Shown here piece after piece: positions 55,441-64,000 of a stretch of 64,000 nt of DNA (positions within the stretch are counted from its first letter, which is position 1; each line of letters starts with the position of its first letter). The notes under the pieces were generated by a model. It worked only from the letters and a program-made list of their open reading frames with translations, had not been told where the DNA came from and did not search any database. The stretch lies in assembly GCF_963169125.1 (NCBI RefSeq), contig NC_084801.1, positions 72,543,696 through 72,607,695 on the forward strand. The letters run 5' to 3'. The position numbers and the translations under genes were made by a program. The DNA comes from Humulus lupulus (lineage: Eukaryota > Streptophyta > Magnoliopsida > Rosales > Cannabaceae).

Positions 55441-56488
55441 AGGGTCGCGGCTCACCAAGAACTATGCCGCGGCCCAACCCCTTCGAACCCAGAAAAACCT
55501 CCATTTTAACTCTTAAACCTCTTGAAAACTCACTCAAAACCACCCCAAATCCACAACTCAATTATCCAAAAACTTCCCACAAGATTACAACATCACAACC
55601 CAGCTGAAACCTAGGCTAGAAACCCATCAAACACCCATTTCAATTACTGAAACTTTCTAACTTAAAAACACAAAACCCAGCCATGAAAACACTATAACTC
55701 AGCCATTAAACCTTAGATTAGAGCTTACCTCAGCTGCAGAACCACTTCTCTAAGGAGAATCCAAGTCAATTCCCAAGCTTTTCCACCTTAATTCTGCCCT
55801 TAACATCAAAATCACAATCACCTCATTACTCAACCAAAAGTTCAAAGTTTCTAACTTCAAAACATAGTTTAATTCTTACCTTAGCCTTGATTAAATGTTC
55901 CCTGGATAATCCTTGAGCTAGCCTCTAATTTCCCCTCTGAATTCCTCTGAAATCCGAGCACAAATTCCAGCAATTTCCCAAAAATACTCAGTGTTTTTCC
56001 TTGAGAGAGGAGAGAGAGAAAAGGGCTGAGAAAAGAGTCGGTCTTATTTTGTTCTACTGTTTTCTGAAATCTTCTTAAGTCTACCCTTAAGCAATCAAGT
56101 TAATCCCAAGGCTCGGGGTATCGGAAACGTCCCCGAGGGCAAAATGGTAAATTTCCCCAATATTCCCACCTAGACTTCCTAACCTCGAATATATCTCCAA
56201 TTATTTATTTTCATAACCCGGTAATCTAAATAACCACCCAATACCTGAAATACCCCTTGACTTGTCCAAAGTCAAGCATTAAGCCTCAAGTCGCCTGCTG
56301 CAGATTTACCCACATAATAATATGGTTCTCACAAGTATAACATTTAATCACATTTATATTCATATAATCATGCAAGCATGCTTATCATGTAATCATGCAT
56401 TAAGTCAATAAATTCACACATAAGCCAATTATGCTCTCCTGGCACACTAATCAAGGCCCTTAAGCCATATTAGTGATTTTGGGTCGTT
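55441..56488 (-). repeat. Truncated D-family LTR, minus orientation
   Basis: The right end is intact: read on the minus strand it starts TGTAACGACCCAAAATCAC followed by the AAGGGCCTTGATTAGTGTGCC block. Leftwards it runs about 1.05 kb, into the GTCGCGGC-type palindromic block, and is then joined abruptly to element D integrase at about 55440. The remaining ~1.3 kb of the LTR is missing. Confidence 0.85.
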
Positions 56489-56517
56489 ACATTATGCATG
56501 TGGGCCTTTTATAGCTT
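56489..56517 (+). repeat. 29-bp D-family LTR scrap, plus orientation
   Basis: ATGCATGTGGGCCTTTTATAG resembles 49199-49220 inside the element D LTR. It is therefore a remnant of a plus-oriented D-family LTR between the minus-oriented LTR and element C. Confidence 0.45.
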
Positions 56518-57241
56518 TGTTATACACTAATTTTAGCTTGAGTCATCCACTCAGTTCAGGTACAGCTGGCAAATAAATATACGGAGAAATAACCAAGGAG
56601 ATGATATATATTTATTAACCATGTAAGCAACTCCGGTTTCACATGGGCACGTGTGGTGTTAGGCGTCCTGGGTCAAACCCGAGCTATAGACATGAAGGTT
56701 GTGAACCACGAGCTCGTAATATTCAAACAGTTGTCAAAGTACGATCTTGGAGAAATAGCATCCAGCTCGTGGTATCTCTGATATATTGCGTACCCGTGGA
56801 TACCCAAAGACTCGGGTATTTTTATATGATTATTTATGACTAGCCTGTCATATTTAATGTTCCAGATATTAGGAGAACATTTACTTTATGATCAAATCAT
56901 ATCCTGGTATAAATGGGAATAGTTTATATTAAATGTAATAAATATGTAAATCCGTGATTGAATCACGCGGTTACCCAAACCTGTCAATGGAATTTCTCTA
57001 TAACTACTAAGAATATTGGACAGGAAACAGGACAGTTATTCTGTAATTTCGAAACTCTGCCAAAATAGAGAGAGAAACAACAATAATATAAACTCGTGGA
57101 CTAGGTAGATTTTAACCACTAAACCACGTAAAAGATTTGTGTTCTTGTGAGTTCATTTCATCTTTCGCTACGGTTAATTTCTAAGCACTAATCAACCTTA
57201 TTATTTCTTAAATACATTATTGGTGAAAAATTGTGTCAACA
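56518..57241 (+). repeat. Element C 5' LTR (family 2)
   Basis: 724 bp, TGTTATACAC...TGTCAACA. The same family as 41179-41876, with about 25 bp extra near 56560. The TATA position reads TCTATAACTAC in C where B has TATAAATA, so its promoter may be weakened. Confidence 0.88.
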
Positions 57242-57303
57242 GTTTGGTGCTTTCATCGAGAGGGAAATTAGTGGTTTCATCAAAATCTCAGTCAATCTCA
57301 TCA

Positions 57304-59616
57304 TGGTGCTCACTCGCTCAATGCTTGACAATGAGATAGAACAGCCTGGTGGGCAGGAGGCCCATCATACCGCTGTTTCAAACGAGCATGGCCATGAAGT
57401 CCAGCAACGTCTAGGAAAGTAACCGGTGGGTCATGACGATACTGGGAGTTCGGTGTCCTTGCAACCGAATCCAAACCCAGACTACTTAACTGCAGTTGAC
57501 TTGGAAAATATACTATTAAGAAGCCGTCTTGCTAAGGAAAACAGGAAAATCGAGGAGGTTTTGGCTCGGTTACCCTCTCTTGCAACTGACGTTAATGTCA
57601 GAAAGAGGAAAAGTTAGTCTCATAAGTCCAACCGAAATAACTGATCCAAGCCGAGTTGGTCAGTCAGAACTGCCACCCCAAGTTCTGTGCCAATGATCCG
57701 AGATCGCCAGAATCCTTAACCCAGTGGCCCGCATAGGGGTCATCAGCATGCCAGACGATCAGTTACAACCGCGACCCCAAGTTCGGTGCCTCCTTAACAA
57801 GCACCTATAAATGCCTAGGGCAACTAGCGAGGAGGGGCTGGGAAAGCTCACAGAGACAAAATGTTCCAGCAAACCCTCCTACGTCTTAATCAGATCGTCC
57901 GGCGCAGAGAGCTAGGAATATTGCGACAGAACAAAGGCGGGCTAATTTAGTTCATCCTAATGGGACCAGGATTGCCTCACCAGTTAGGCATCCCCCATCA
58001 CCCATAAGACATCAAATGCCACCTCGTCCTATACGGAACATTCTTGCTTATGGAGACAGCATGAGAAATCCTCCTCCGTCTGCCCATACCTATGTCCCAT
58101 GGACACGTGTCAAAAATCCAGATCCTCGGTCTCAACTTCGAGCTATAAGCTTCACAAATGGAAGTTATTGGACTGAGAGTCCTTGAAGTGGTAGGTCCAA
58201 GGGCGATCTAAGAAATCATCTAAGTTCGGCACAAAACCCTTGATAGGATGCACATCATGATCTTCATGATCACCTAAACTCACAGAGAAAAAATTAAACT
58301 CGAGATGAGGGTGTTCATTATACTTGTCAAGAGAGAGGTCCTTCCGAAGTACGTGATAATGGGAATGCCCCACAAAACCAAGCTCGAGCTTGGAGAGACA
58401 AAAACCCGTCAAACGAGCTCGATAGAATGGGAGCTGTTGAACAGCCCCAAAATAACTTAAGGACCAGGGACCAAACCCTTGAGAGACTAGCTCAGATGGA
58501 AGATCAAATGAAGAAGCTCCTATCTGGAAAAAAAATAAAGACGATTGTCACGCAGAGGATGAGCTCTAGCTTTTTGATAGAGATGGGGATCCGTCCAATC
58601 ACCTTGGGATGTTTAGCACCATGATGATGGCCCATAATGTCGGACTCGATCTAAGGTGCATTTTGTTCCCCTCAGCTCTGATTGGGCCAGCTAGGCAGTG
58701 GTTTAAATAGTACAAGAGGCATTCAATCAGCTCGTGGAAGAATTTTTCTACTGATTTTAAGAGAGCATTCAGGGCTTCCCAGACAGGTCGGGTCAAGGCT
58801 GATTCATTAGCCAATGTAAAGCAGAATTCTAGTGAACCATTGAAAGCATATCTAAGTAGGTTTGCCAATGTCACTGCTCGAGCTAGAGACGGCGATGTCA
58901 AATCCAAGCTCATGGAAATGAGAACGGGAGTCCTTGTTGGAGGCGATCTGTGGAAATAATTACAAAGAAAATGAGTTAATAATATGGATGAGTTCTTGGC
59001 ACGAGCTCAAAGATGGCTTAACCTAGAAGAGGCGCCAGCTTTTGTCACATGAACCAGCCAGATCCCTGCCCAGCCGTTTGAGCAGTAATGGATGTTGCAG
59101 CTATGGCTCAAACTGTTATCCAGAATAACCTAGGGGGAAATAACAAGAAGAAGGGAAATGGTGAGGGCGACCAAAGTGGAACAAACAAAAAAATTCAAAC
59201 CTATTTACGCAACCTATACCAACCTCATAGATACTAGAGAGCACATCTTCCTTGCCAATTCTACTCGCCTTCCATGGAAGAAGCCAGAACCATTGAGAAA
59301 CCAAAGAGAGAAGAGAGATCCTTCGAAGTTCTGCCGATTTCACAATGATATCGGTCATAACACTGATGACTATAGATAGTTAAAGGATGAGATCGGAACC
59401 CTTATCAGAGCAGGACCATTGGCCCAATATGCTCAAAACCGAATGGTCCCTAGTCAGCCCGCTGGACAAAACCCTCCGTCAGCTGCCGAAGCCCTAGTGA
59501 ATCAAGCCGGAGTTCAAGCAAATCAGGACGACCCTCCTCTGATAACAGAGGGAGATATAGCCACTATTTTGGGAGGACCCCATCTGGCAGGCACGAGAAG
59601 AGGTACATTAACGAAC
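57304..59616 (+). pseudogene. Element C gag
   Basis: Plus strand from ATG at 57304 (MVLTRSMLDNEIEQPGGQEA), homologous to the Gag start of A. There are stops and several frameshifts in the N-terminal half. The Gag domain is readable at 58620-58930 (LRCILFPSALIGPARQWFK, KAYLSRFANVTARARDGDVK). The knuckle reads CRFHNDIGHNTDDY, the last Cys of C-X2-H-X4-H-X4-C being Tyr. At the places where A has TGA and TAA, C has Arg and Gln. Confidence 0.85.
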
Positions 59617-59633
59617 TAAAATCCCATAACAGA

Positions 59634-60260
59634 GTGAGGTTCATCCTAGAACAACGGTTATCAAAACAACAGCGATTGGAAAAACGACTAATTATTTTTA
59701 CAGAAGAAGATGCTAGCTATGTCCAATTCCCACATAACGATCCTTTGGTTATAACCATTCAGCTTGCCAACCGGAGAGTACGGAGGACACTAGTAGATAA
59801 CGGGAGTTCTATGAATCTACTTTTTAGAATCACCTTGGAAAAAATTGGGTTGTTTGCAATAGAACTGAAGGCGACCTCAATGATTCTGTACGGATTTTCA
59901 GGCAAAGGATTAGCAACCATTGGGATGATCGAGTTAGTTGTAACATTGGGAGAAGGCTCCCGAACTGTCTCCAAGTTTCTCGAGTTCATTGTGATCGACT
60001 GTCTAGCTGCATATAATGCAATTTTTGGCCGACCTGAGCTGATGGCATTTGAAGCCACAACCTCTATCCGCCACCTAGCAATCAAGTTCCCATTAGCTGC
60101 GGGGATATGCACCATTAGAGGCGATCGACTCACTGCCAGGGAATGCTATAGCACTTCTATAAATGGAAAATCACAAACTGGGCAGCAAGCTATGGCCATA
60201 AGTGACGGAGGTGAGGAGTCCCAGGAAGTGGAAGACACTTGTGGGACAGAAGAACCCTAA
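59634..60260 (+). pseudogene. Element C protease
   Basis: Open for 208 codons. RFILEQRLSKQQRLEKRLII shows the Gag-protease junction without the stop present in A. The active site is VDNGSSMNLLF (Asp kept), and the C-terminal motif CLAAYNAIFGRPEL is complete. It ends at a TAA at 60258. The domain itself looks intact, but there is no open connection to gag or RT. Confidence 0.85.
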
Positions 60261-60308
60261 GAAGCAAGTGATAGCGGTGTCGTCCCACATGATGACATTG
60301 ACCCACAA

Positions 60309-61203
60309 ATGGGATTGGACAGGTCAGAGCTCCAGGCCATTGAGGAGCTTGAGGAAGTAAGTGTAGACCCCACAGAAGCTTCAAGATTTGTTAAATTTGG
60401 GAAAAATCTTGACGATAAAAGCAAGATGGAGCTGATCAACTTTTTACAAAAGAATCTGGACGTCAACGCCTGGTCACGTGAAGACATGGTGGGAATAAGT
60501 CCGAGTGTAATCATGCACACTCTAAACTTGGACAAGAACATGCCTGCAAAATCCCAAAAACAGAGGCATTTGGAAAAATTCTGAGCTGAAGCACTAGAAG
60601 AAGAATTAGCTTGACTGTTAAAGTGCGGGTTTATTCGTGAAGAAAAATACCTGATCTAGGTTGCCAATCCCGTGCTAATCCCAAAGCCAAATGGGAAATG
60701 GAGGACGTGCATCGATTTCTCCGACCTGAACAAAGCTTGCCCCAAGGATTGCTTCCCACTTGCCAAAGATTGATCAATTGGTAGATGCCACGACAGGTCA
60801 CGAGCTCATCTCCTTCATGGATGCATATTCTGGATATAAACATATCGCGATGAATCCTGCGGACCAAGAGCATACTATATTCTTGACCCCAACTAACGTA
60901 TAATGTTATAAAGTCATGTCGTTCAGGCAGAAAAATGTCAAAGCTACATATGAACGATTAGTCAACAAAATGTTTGCGAGTCAGATGTGGAGAAATATGG
61001 TGGTGTACGTCGATGATGTTCATGTCAAATCCAAGACTGCCGATAACCATGTATCCGATCTAAAAGAATGTTTTGCAATCTTAAGGAGGTATGATATGAG
61101 GCTGAATCCCTAGAAGTGTACTTTCGAAGTAGCATCGGGAAAATTTCAGGGATTCTTAGTCAATACAAAGGGTATAGAGGGGAATCCTGATAAAATCAGA
61201 TCA
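60309..61203 (+). pseudogene. Element C reverse transcriptase
   Basis: The linker is open 60309-60584 (ELQAIEELEEVSVD, NAWSREDMVGISPSVIMHTL). Then come stops and small frameshifts, with VLIPKPNGKWRTCIDFSDLN, HELISFMDAYSGYKHIAMNP and the catalytic VYVDDVHVKS (61005-61035; both Asp kept). TAG codons replace Gln or Lys at several points. It is not functional. Confidence 0.85.
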
Positions 61204-62333
61204 TTGTTTGAAACTCCCTCACCTTGGTCGCATAAAGAAGTTCGAAGCCTGACTGGAAAGGTGGCAGCCCTGAACAATTTTATTTCAAAATCCACTAACA
61301 AGTGCTTGCCATTATACAACTTGCTTGGAGGAAACAAGAAATTTGATTGGACTGAGGAGTGCAAGCAGGCATTCCTCGACCTAAAAACACACTTGGCCGA
61401 GCCCCCAGTATTGTCTGAGCCTATGTCTGGAGAACCACTATTCCTTTATTTGGTCGTGACAGAAAATGCATTAAGTGCCTTGTTAGTTCGAGAAGAAGAC
61501 CGTGCTCAAAAACCGTTGTGTTATATAAGCAAAAGACTTCTCAGAGCTGAATCACAGTATTCATTGATAGAAAAGATGGCATTTTGTCTGATATTGGCTT
61601 CTAGGAAGCTCCGATCATACTTTCACTCCCATTCAATCAATGTCATGAAGACCAACCTTTAAGGCATGTATTGCAAAAACCTGAAATGTCAAGACGTCTT
61701 TTAAAATGGGTAGTTGAACTCAGCCAGTTCGAGATATTGTACGTGTGACAGACCTCAATAAAAAATCAGTCTCTTGATGATTTTAGGCTGAATTCACCAG
61801 ATTTCAAGAGGAGCTTTTGAAGGAACTAGTGCAAGAGTTGTGGAAAATATTCGTAGATGGTTCATCGAACGAGAATGGATCAGGAGCTAGGGTCATATTA
61901 ATCTCCCCATAAGGGCATCGATTCCATACAGCTCTGAGATTCGGATTCGAGCATCTAACAACGAAGCCGAATATGAGGCATTGCTAGCTGGATTGAGAGT
62001 GGTGAAGGAGCTCAACGCAAAGGTCGTCCAATGTTATAGTGATTCTTAGCTCGTTGTTAATCAGGTGTTGGCAAAGTATCAGGCTCGAGGCACCATGATG
62101 GCGGCTTACCTAGCAAAGGTGAAGGAGGAGATATCCGAATTTGAGTATAGTACTGTTGAACAAATACCTCGCGAGCAAAATTCCAATGCTAATGCTTTGG
62201 CAAGGCTTGCCACACCCAAGGAAGCTGAGACAATGAATGTAGTGCTTGTAGAGTTCTTGGAGAGTCCGAGCGTGACACAAAAAATGGTAGAGGTCGAGAT
62301 GATCGACAAAAGACCGACCTAGATGACCCCATA
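61204..62333 (+). pseudogene. Element C dual RNase H
   Basis: The first domain is open 61204-61662 (VAALNNFISKSTNKCLPLYN, PLFLYLVVTENALSALLV, ESQYSLIEKMAFCLILASRK). The second, archaeal-type, starts near 61845 as WKIFVDGSSNENGSGA and continues as NNEAEYEALLAGLRVV. DS-LVVNQVL has a TAG where A has Gln. The tail EQIPREQNSNANALARLATP is open to 62322. The intact segment SHKEVRSLTGKVAAL in this copy shows what is deleted in A near 13490. Confidence 0.85.
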
Positions 62334-63550
62334 ATGGAATACCTCATGATAGGAAGGCTACCCGAGGAAAGAAAGGATGCAAGGAAAATAATATATCAAG
62401 CTCCTAGGTATATGATAGTGGATGGGACATTGTACCGACGTGGTCATCATTGCCTCTCCTATGGTGTGTTCTGCCTAAGGAGGCTAAAACTATTTCGCTG
62501 GAAGTCCATAAAGGCTTATGTGGAGATCATGCTGGGGGCAAAACCTAGCACTGAAAATATTGAGGCATGGCTATTTTTGTCCCACTTTAACAAAAAACTC
62601 CATCCCGTATGTTCAGAAATACGACAAATGCCAGCGCTTCGCCATAGCTGCCTGAGTTGCTCCAGTCAAGTTAACGATGATCTCATCCCCATGGCCATTT
62701 GTGCTCTAGGGAATCGACCTAATAGGATCCATACCTATGGGCAAGGGAGGAGTTCGTTACGTGGTGGTGGCTATCGACTAATTCACAAAGTGGGTAGAGG
62801 TAAAGCCGTTAGCAACCGACAGTTCAAAGAGAGTCCTGGACTTTGTGGTGAAGAATATTGTATGCCAGTTTGGGCTTCCTAAAAAGATTGTGTCAGACAA
62901 TGGGACACAGTTCAACAGTGATCTCTTCACTAACTTCTGTGAAAAATACGATGTTATTAAGAGTTTCATCTCACTAGCGTATACAAAGGCCAATGGATAG
63001 GTCGAGGCTGTGACTAAAACCCTAAAGGTGAGCCTTAAGAAGAGGTTAGACGAGGCCAAAGGAATATCGCCCGAAGATCTCCTGCAAGTACTTTGGTCAT
63101 ACCAAACATCTCAGAGAACCTCCACGAGACACACTCCTTTCTCCTTAACTTTTGGAAGCGAGGTCGCCCTTCCAGTCGAAGCCACGGTAACCACTCACAG
63201 GTAAAGGACATTTAGCCAGGAACGAAATGATGAATTACATAACTCATCTCTCGACCTGATTAATGAGAAACGAGAAGATTCGTAGTTACCGCTCGCCCAT
63301 TATCAACTGAAAATCACTAGTTACTTTAATTCTAAAGTCAAGATGTGTAGGTTCGGATTGGGGGAGCTGGTTCTCCAAAGGGTCTTTCTGGGGAATAAGG
63401 ATACCAAGGATGGTGTCTTGGGCCCGAATTAGGAGGGCCCATATCAGATCGTTGAAATCCATTGTGAAGGAACTTTCAAGATAACTCGGTTGAATGGGGA
63501 GATATTACCAGGGACCTAGAACGCCATGCATTTAAAAAAAGTATTATCAG
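62334..63550 (+). pseudogene. Element C integrase
   Basis: Plus strand. MEYLMIGRLPEERKDARK to LYRRGHHC is open, then frameshifts. The zinc-binding Cys pair is readable as KYDKCQRF, with the first Cys changed to Tyr. The core shows GIDLIGSIP, VSDNGTQFNS and VEAVTKTLK in two frames, with TAG codons in VAID-FTKW and ANG-VEAV. The C-terminus near 63500 matches element B. Confidence 0.82.
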
Positions 63551-63773
63551 TAGTACCATCTTTCATGTAAGGCTTAAGTATTAAAGCAATTTAATTAAAT
63601 AACAGATGGATTATTAAGGGATTTTCCTTGTTAAGGTGGTTTTAAATAATTTTACTTGTTAAGGTTGTAGTGGCTCGTGTATTGATGTTTGTAAAAGCAA
63701 CCAAGAAAGTCTCTACATTCTGGTTACTTTGGGGGCATATAACATGAGGTTGATCAAAATAAGATCGCTGGAT

Positions 63774-64000
63774 AAGTTTAAATTACTCAAAACCCTGGAT
63801 ACAACCTTGTCCAAAACTTATAAGCTTGGAAAGTTGATTATTCGATGACTTTTTAAGAGCTCAAGATGTCAATAAACCTAACACAAACTACGTTTAAATT
63901 ACTTGAAACCCTTGATACAACCAGGTCTGAAACATAGAATCTTGGAAAATTGAATATTCGATGGCTTTTTTAAGAGCTTGAGATGTCAATAAACCTATTT
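63774..64000 (+). repeat. 116-bp tandem repeat start in element C
   Basis: Two units (63774 and 63890, 116 bp apart), beginning AAGTTTAAATTACTC or a variant, homologous to 37981-38460. The window ends inside the second unit. Confidence 0.85.

Larger units (their letters stand above)
56518..64000 (+). mobile_element. Element C: Tat-like gypsy element, right end outside window
   Basis: Plus strand. 5' LTR (56518-57241), PBS region GTTTGGTGCTTTCATCGAG (57242-57260), gag, protease, RT, dual RNase H, integrase and the first tandem-repeat units; it then leaves the window. It is the closest relative of element A by protein and of element B's right half by DNA. All ORFs carry stops or frameshifts. 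Confidence 0.9.

Noticed and set aside
58152..58412. 86-codon minus-strand ORF
   Set aside because: It lies opposite the decayed N-terminal gag of element C; I recognise nothing in it.

Overview
This window is plant nuclear DNA, from a repeat-filled and probably pericentromeric or heterochromatic part of a eudicot chromosome. I found no host gene, tRNA, rRNA, CRISPR array or prokaryotic signal. Nearly everything belongs to LTR retrotransposons (Ty1/copia and Ty3/gypsy), an endogenous pararetrovirus (Caulimoviridae-like) and small inverted-repeat DNA elements, nested in each other. The LTR styles slightly favour a rosid, possibly Cannabaceae, but this is a weak inference.

Layout, left to right. 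1-5408: decayed copia gag-pol and LTR on the minus strand, a truncated gypsy gag with its LTR, and an opposing copia LTR end. 5409-27567: a foldback element of about 0.5 kb split by two insertions. One is element A (5536-18291, minus strand, Tat-lineage gypsy, TSD TTATG). The other is element E (18520-27383, minus strand, Athila-like, TSD TTGTG). 28237-28380: a short MITE with a 9-bp TSD. 29321-29760: pararetroviral movement-protein remnant. 29761-41876: chimeric Tat-like element B (plus strand), whose left LTR and right LTR belong to different families; a chromovirus-type solo LTR (31905-34245) sits in its gag. 41877-46447: pararetroviral reverse transcriptase in inverted orientation, carrying two more solo LTRs (41918-42537 and 44102-45219). 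46448-49062: a second copy of the copia plus gypsy composite seen at the left end. 49063-55440: chromovirus-like element D with a 2.4-kb 5' LTR. 55441-56517: pieces of the same LTR family. 56518-64000: Tat-like element C, which runs off the right edge.

The most interesting object is an antisense gene inside the Tat-like elements. In A it lies on the strand opposite gag-pol (7294-9958), between pol and the 3' LTR. It has its own TATA box, a 5'-leader intron and three coding introns, and encodes an approximately 794-codon protein broken by two TGA codons. Element B carries a decayed homologue (38656-40188) with the same promoter block and the same splice sites. In both elements a tandem-repeat block (122-bp or about 117-bp units) lies exactly between the convergent 3' ends of pol and the antisense gene.

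Element A has LTRs about 99.1% identical (7 differences in 775 bp by eye), yet gag, pol and the antisense gene contain stops and frameshifts. It is therefore either a recently trans-mobilised defective copy or one hit quickly by C-to-T mutation. All coding sequences listed are transposon or virus derived, and most are pseudogenes.
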